From Deltaproteobacteria bacterium (lineage in GTDB: Bacteria > Desulfobacterota > Desulfobacteria > Desulfobacterales > JAFDDL01), in the NCBI GenBank assembly GCA_019310865.1, contig JAFDDL010000143.1:1-8232 (forward strand): a DNA stretch of 8,232 nt, read 5' to 3'. Numbering within the stretch: position 1 is the first letter of the stretch; the number at the start of each line of letters is the position of its first letter. Made by a program: the position numbers and the translations under genes. The notes beneath the pieces were generated by a model, which saw only the letters and a program-made list of their open reading frames with translations, searched no databases and had not been told where the DNA came from. This document shows, in pieces, positions 6,536 to 8,232 of the stretch.

Positions 6536-7352
6536 CCGGAACCTGGTGGACTGGTTCCTCCGGGAAAAGCAAGTGCGCGGTACACATGCTTCGGGGGGAT
6601 TTGCCTATGATCTTACTCTAAAGGTGCCCTCTCTTGTAACGGCTATTCATGCTGGAAATCGCATCCGGGATGAGCTGCAGCCTTTGATATGCCTGCCGGA
6701 CGATCAGCGGCATTTTGAAGAGGATACGGCAACCGATGCAATCATTCAAGATTGCCCCAGCACTATCTATGCCCTTGATTCCCGTGCGGAATACGACCTG
6801 AACAGACCGGAAGACGTTGCCATTCCACTGACGCCGGAGCAGTTCTGGGGGATACCGGTCTACCAGCATCCACCCACGGAGCGCATGAACCGGGTCACCA
6901 TGGCCAAATACCATGCCTTTTATGAATTTATTACCAGTTATATACAGGCCGTGATTGTAAAATTCGGCGCCTGTTTTGTCTATGACATACATTCATACAA
7001 CGTCACCCGGCAGGTGGAAAAAGGATTCGATTCACCGCCGCTGTTCAACCTGGGAACAGCTTTGCTGGATCGCGATAAATGGGCGGCGCCCATTGAATCG
7101 TGGTTGGATCAGCTCAAACGGGTGCAACTCCCCAACTTGTCGACTACCGTGGCGGAAAATGAAGTGTTTAAAGGCCGGGCTGAATTTTGCCGGCGGCTCA
7201 GCGGCTGGGACCCCAACATCCTGGTGCTGCCCACGGAAATAGCCAAGGTCTATATGGACGAGCGGACAGGCGTGCTCCACCCACCGGCCATTGCAGCCCT
7301 GAAAACGGGGATTGCGGCCGCGATTCACCGCCACATCACGTTTTTTTTCTAA
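6519..7352 (+). CDS. N-formylglutamate amidohydrolase family protein (FGase, PF05013-like)
   Basis: Predicted cytosolic zinc amidohydrolase of 277 residues. The family type enzyme (HutG) splits N-formylglutamate to formate and glutamate; distant members have other amide substrates. The family signature is visible: VTAIHAGNRIRDE (40-52, His 44 as a likely metal ligand), DSRAEYDLNRP (87-97), VYDIHSYN (154-161, His 158 as a likely ligand) and PTEIAKVYMDE (238-248, matching the conserved Glu-x(4)-Tyr-Met-Asp near the C-terminus). The ATG at 6519 is chosen because GGGAGG (6505-6510) lies 8 nt upstream; the open frame from 6489 has no such site. It starts 17 nt inside the racemase gene, so the two products are probably made together. 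No hut genes are nearby, so a role in histidine degradation is not indicated. The sequence ends in a phenylalanine run from a T-rich codon string just before the stop. Confidence 0.88.
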   Translation: MAIPYDRNLVDWFLREKQVRGTHASGGFAYDLTLKVPSLVTAIHAGNRIRDELQPLICLPDDQRHFEEDTATDAIIQDCPSTIYALDSRAEYDLNRPEDVAIPLTPEQFWGIPVYQHPPTERMNRVTMAKYHAFYEFITSYIQAVIVKFGACFVYDIHSYNVTRQVEKGFDSPPLFNLGTALLDRDKWAAPIESWLDQLKRVQLPNLSTTVAENEVFKGRAEFCRRLSGWDPNILVLPTEIAKVYMDERTGVLHPPAIAALKTGIAAAIHRHITFFF

Positions 7353-7552
7353 TGCGAATTTAATCGGATATACCACTCGCCTTTACACGAAACCGCACAT
7401 ATTTTCTCTAAATTTTTCCAAATTGATAAACATACATTCCGGCGTAAGGTAATAATGCTCGATTCGACACCCCGTCCTGACGATATTTATTTCGGAAATC
7501 GCTAAAGATATTAATAAATTCTGCCGATATTTTTTTTAAATCGTTTCTACCA
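7353..7552. other. AT-rich spacer downstream of the operon
   Basis: About 200 bp after the FGase stop with no recognisable gene. I see no hairpin followed by a T-run that would end the operon; the T8 run inside the last FGase codons lacks a convincing stem in front. Several AT-rich stretches (around 7424-7450 and 7486-7540) could hold the promoter of the receptor gene, but no pair of boxes with good spacing stands out. Confidence 0.4.
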
Positions 7553-7595
7553 CGGCGCCGCCCGGTTTTTAGATGGATTTGAACGGGCGGCGCCG
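7553..7595 (+). repeat. Strong GC-rich hairpin in the receptor gene's upstream region
   Basis: Perfect 12-bp arms (7553-7564, CGGCGCCGCCCG; 7584-7595, its exact reverse complement) enclose a 19-nt T-rich loop, where a few more A-U/G-U pairs are possible past one bulged base. No T-run follows on either strand, so it is not a standard intrinsic terminator. Each arm also contains the self-complementary GGCGCC. Lying 114 bp before the receptor ATG in otherwise AT-rich DNA, it may be an RNA regulatory or stabilising structure, or a DNA-binding site. Confidence 0.6.
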
Positions 7596-7627
7596 ACAAC
7601 TGATTGATGAAAGAGACGGGTAACATA

Positions 7628-7693
7628 ATGAAGAAGGAATCACTTATCGGTTTGATTCCGGGCCTGGGTTTGCAGTGGAGGTTTGTTAATTAA
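7628..7693 (+). CDS. Possible 21-residue leader peptide upstream of the TonB receptor
   Basis: A short open frame begins MKKESLIGLIPG, ends WRFVN and stops at TAA 7691-7693, immediately before the AAGGAGG ribosome site of the receptor gene. The stop codon abuts that site, so ribosomes ending here could affect receptor translation. An inverted repeat (7636-7642 with 7653-7659) lies inside. The upstream ribosome site is weak (GAGACGGG around 7613-7620). No run of a single amino acid points to classical attenuation. It could equally be chance. Confidence 0.25.
   Translation: MKKESLIGLIPGLGLQWRFVN
7636..7659 (+). repeat. Second inverted repeat in the receptor leader
   Basis: GGAATCA (7636-7642) and TGATTCC (7653-7659) form a perfect 7-bp stem with a 10-nt loop. 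It lies between the GC-rich hairpin and the receptor ribosome site, within the possible leader ORF. It may be part of a structured 5' untranslated region. Confidence 0.4.
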
Positions 7694-7708
7694 AAGGAGG
7701 TTAAATTC

Positions 7709-8232
7709 ATGAAATCTGTCGTCGTCGTTCCAACTGCGGGCGTGCATTTTCAGAAAATTTTTTGGTTCCCGCTCATGTTGCTCTTATTGCTGTACCCGAC
7801 GTTCACGCAAGCGTCTACCCCGGACCGGAATGCCACTGTCGATCTCACCGATCTGAGCATCGAGGAACTCTTCAATATCGAGATTGTTTCCGTATCGAAA
7901 AAAACCCAAAAACTTTCCGACACATCCGCTGCGGTGTATGTGATCACCCAGGAGGATCTGAAACGATCGGGTGTACAAAGCATTCCGGACGCCCTGCGCA
8001 TGGTTCCGGGCGTTCAGGTTGCCCGGATCGATTCCAACAAATGGGCCATCAGCGCCAGAGGATTTAATGGAAGGTTCGCCAACAAATTGCTGGTACTGAT
8101 CGATGGTCGGACGGTGTATTCCCCCCTTTTCTCCGGGGTTTTCTGGGGAATCCAGGACACCATGCTGGAAGACATAGATCGGATTGAAGTGATCCGGGGT
8201 CCGGGTGCGACCATTTGGGGGGCCAATGCCGT
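7709..8232 (+). CDS. TonB-dependent outer-membrane receptor, 5' part
   Basis: Gene for a TonB-dependent transporter, cut by the window's right edge; 174 full codons are visible. The ATG at 7709 has a near-perfect Shine-Dalgarno AAGGAGG (7694-7700) with an 8-nt spacing. Residues about 15-36 are a signal peptide with the hydrophobic core FWFPLMLLLLLY and a probable cleavage near TQAS. Then comes DLTDLSIEELFNIEIVSVSKK, a conserved stretch of the BtuB-like receptor group, where the TonB-box region would be. The plug domain follows: AAVYVITQEDLKRSGVQSIPDALRMVPGVQVARI, SARGFNGRFANKLLVLIDGR, then DIDRIEVIRGPGATIWGANA. The beta-barrel lies outside the window. The ligand (metal chelate, corrinoid, sugar or other) cannot be named. 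It follows the amidohydrolase operon in the same direction after a structured 356-bp gap, so it is probably a separate transcription unit. Confidence 0.93.
   Translation, partial: MKSVVVVPTAGVHFQKIFWFPLMLLLLLYPTFTQASTPDRNATVDLTDLSIEELFNIEIVSVSKKTQKLSDTSAAVYVITQEDLKRSGVQSIPDALRMVPGVQVARIDSNKWAISARGFNGRFANKLLVLIDGRTVYSPLFSGVFWGIQDTMLEDIDRIEVIRGPGATIWGANA

Noticed and set aside
6519..7352. Histidine-degradation gene hutG
   Set aside because: The family fits, but no other hut gene is nearby and the protein is overlapped with a racemase gene, so the specific hut role is not supported.
7553..7595. Intrinsic terminator for the CapA operon
   Set aside because: The stem is strong but no T-run follows on either strand.
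7408..7626. 72-codon minus-strand frame upstream of the TonB receptor
   Set aside because: It runs through the 12-bp hairpin, has no recognisable motif and no convincing ribosome site; its composition is that of non-coding DNA.
7353..7708. Cobalamin or TPP riboswitch before the TonB receptor
   Set aside because: Suspected from the receptor's BtuB-like N-terminus, but I found no B12-box (GCCACTG-like) or CTGAGA thi-box sequence.
1..8232. CRISPR array, tRNA, rRNA or insertion sequence
   Set aside because: No regularly spaced direct repeats, no tRNA-like cloverleaf or rRNA motif, and no transposase motif or terminal inverted repeats were seen on either strand.

Overview
The window looks like a chromosomal segment of a Gram-negative bacterium. 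The evidence is a TonB-dependent outer-membrane receptor running off the right end, a FadR-like GntR regulator and a GPH-type sugar symporter. The overall style of the proteins (receptor N-terminus, GntR protein) reminds me of Desulfobacterota such as the Desulfosarcina group. That placement is an impression from recall, not a search result.

Left part (about 1-2640, visibly AT-richer): a GntR-family regulator (+) converges on a 12-helix GPH/MelB-like cation:sugar symporter (-). The symporter has its own promoter with a perfect TTGACA -35 box. A non-coding stretch of about 390 bp separates it from the next genes. Next comes a broken gene (2631-2953, -). It keeps only the first ~35 and last ~70 residues of what I recognise as a DUF2961/GH172 glycoside hydrolase, with the catalytic middle gone and the two ends in different frames. 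This looks like the remains of a glycan-uptake and hydrolysis module.

Middle part (2950-7352, more GC-rich): an M20D-type metallo-amidohydrolase (-) overlaps the broken gene by an ATGA junction. It is transcribed divergently from a tight three-gene operon (+). The operon encodes a CapA/PgsA-like metallophosphatase-fold protein without a membrane anchor, a glutamate/aspartate racemase-family enzyme with both catalytic cysteines, and an N-formylglutamate-amidohydrolase-family zinc hydrolase whose start lies inside the racemase gene. Three of these four proteins belong to families acting on glutamate-like or amide-linked amino-acid substrates. No poly-gamma-glutamate ligase (CapB/CapC) is visible. 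I propose a cytosolic pathway that processes a gamma-glutamyl, D-glutamyl or N-acyl amino-acid compound. A 15-bp perfect dyad sits at the expected transcription start of the operon.

Right part (7353-8232): a 356-bp intergenic region leads into the 5' end of a TonB-dependent receptor gene. It holds a strong 12-bp GC-rich hairpin, a possible 21-codon leader ORF containing a second hairpin, and a strong Shine-Dalgarno directly after the leader stop codon. This looks like a structured 5' leader that I cannot assign to a known riboswitch class. The receptor may import the substrate handled by the operon, but nothing in the sequence proves that link.
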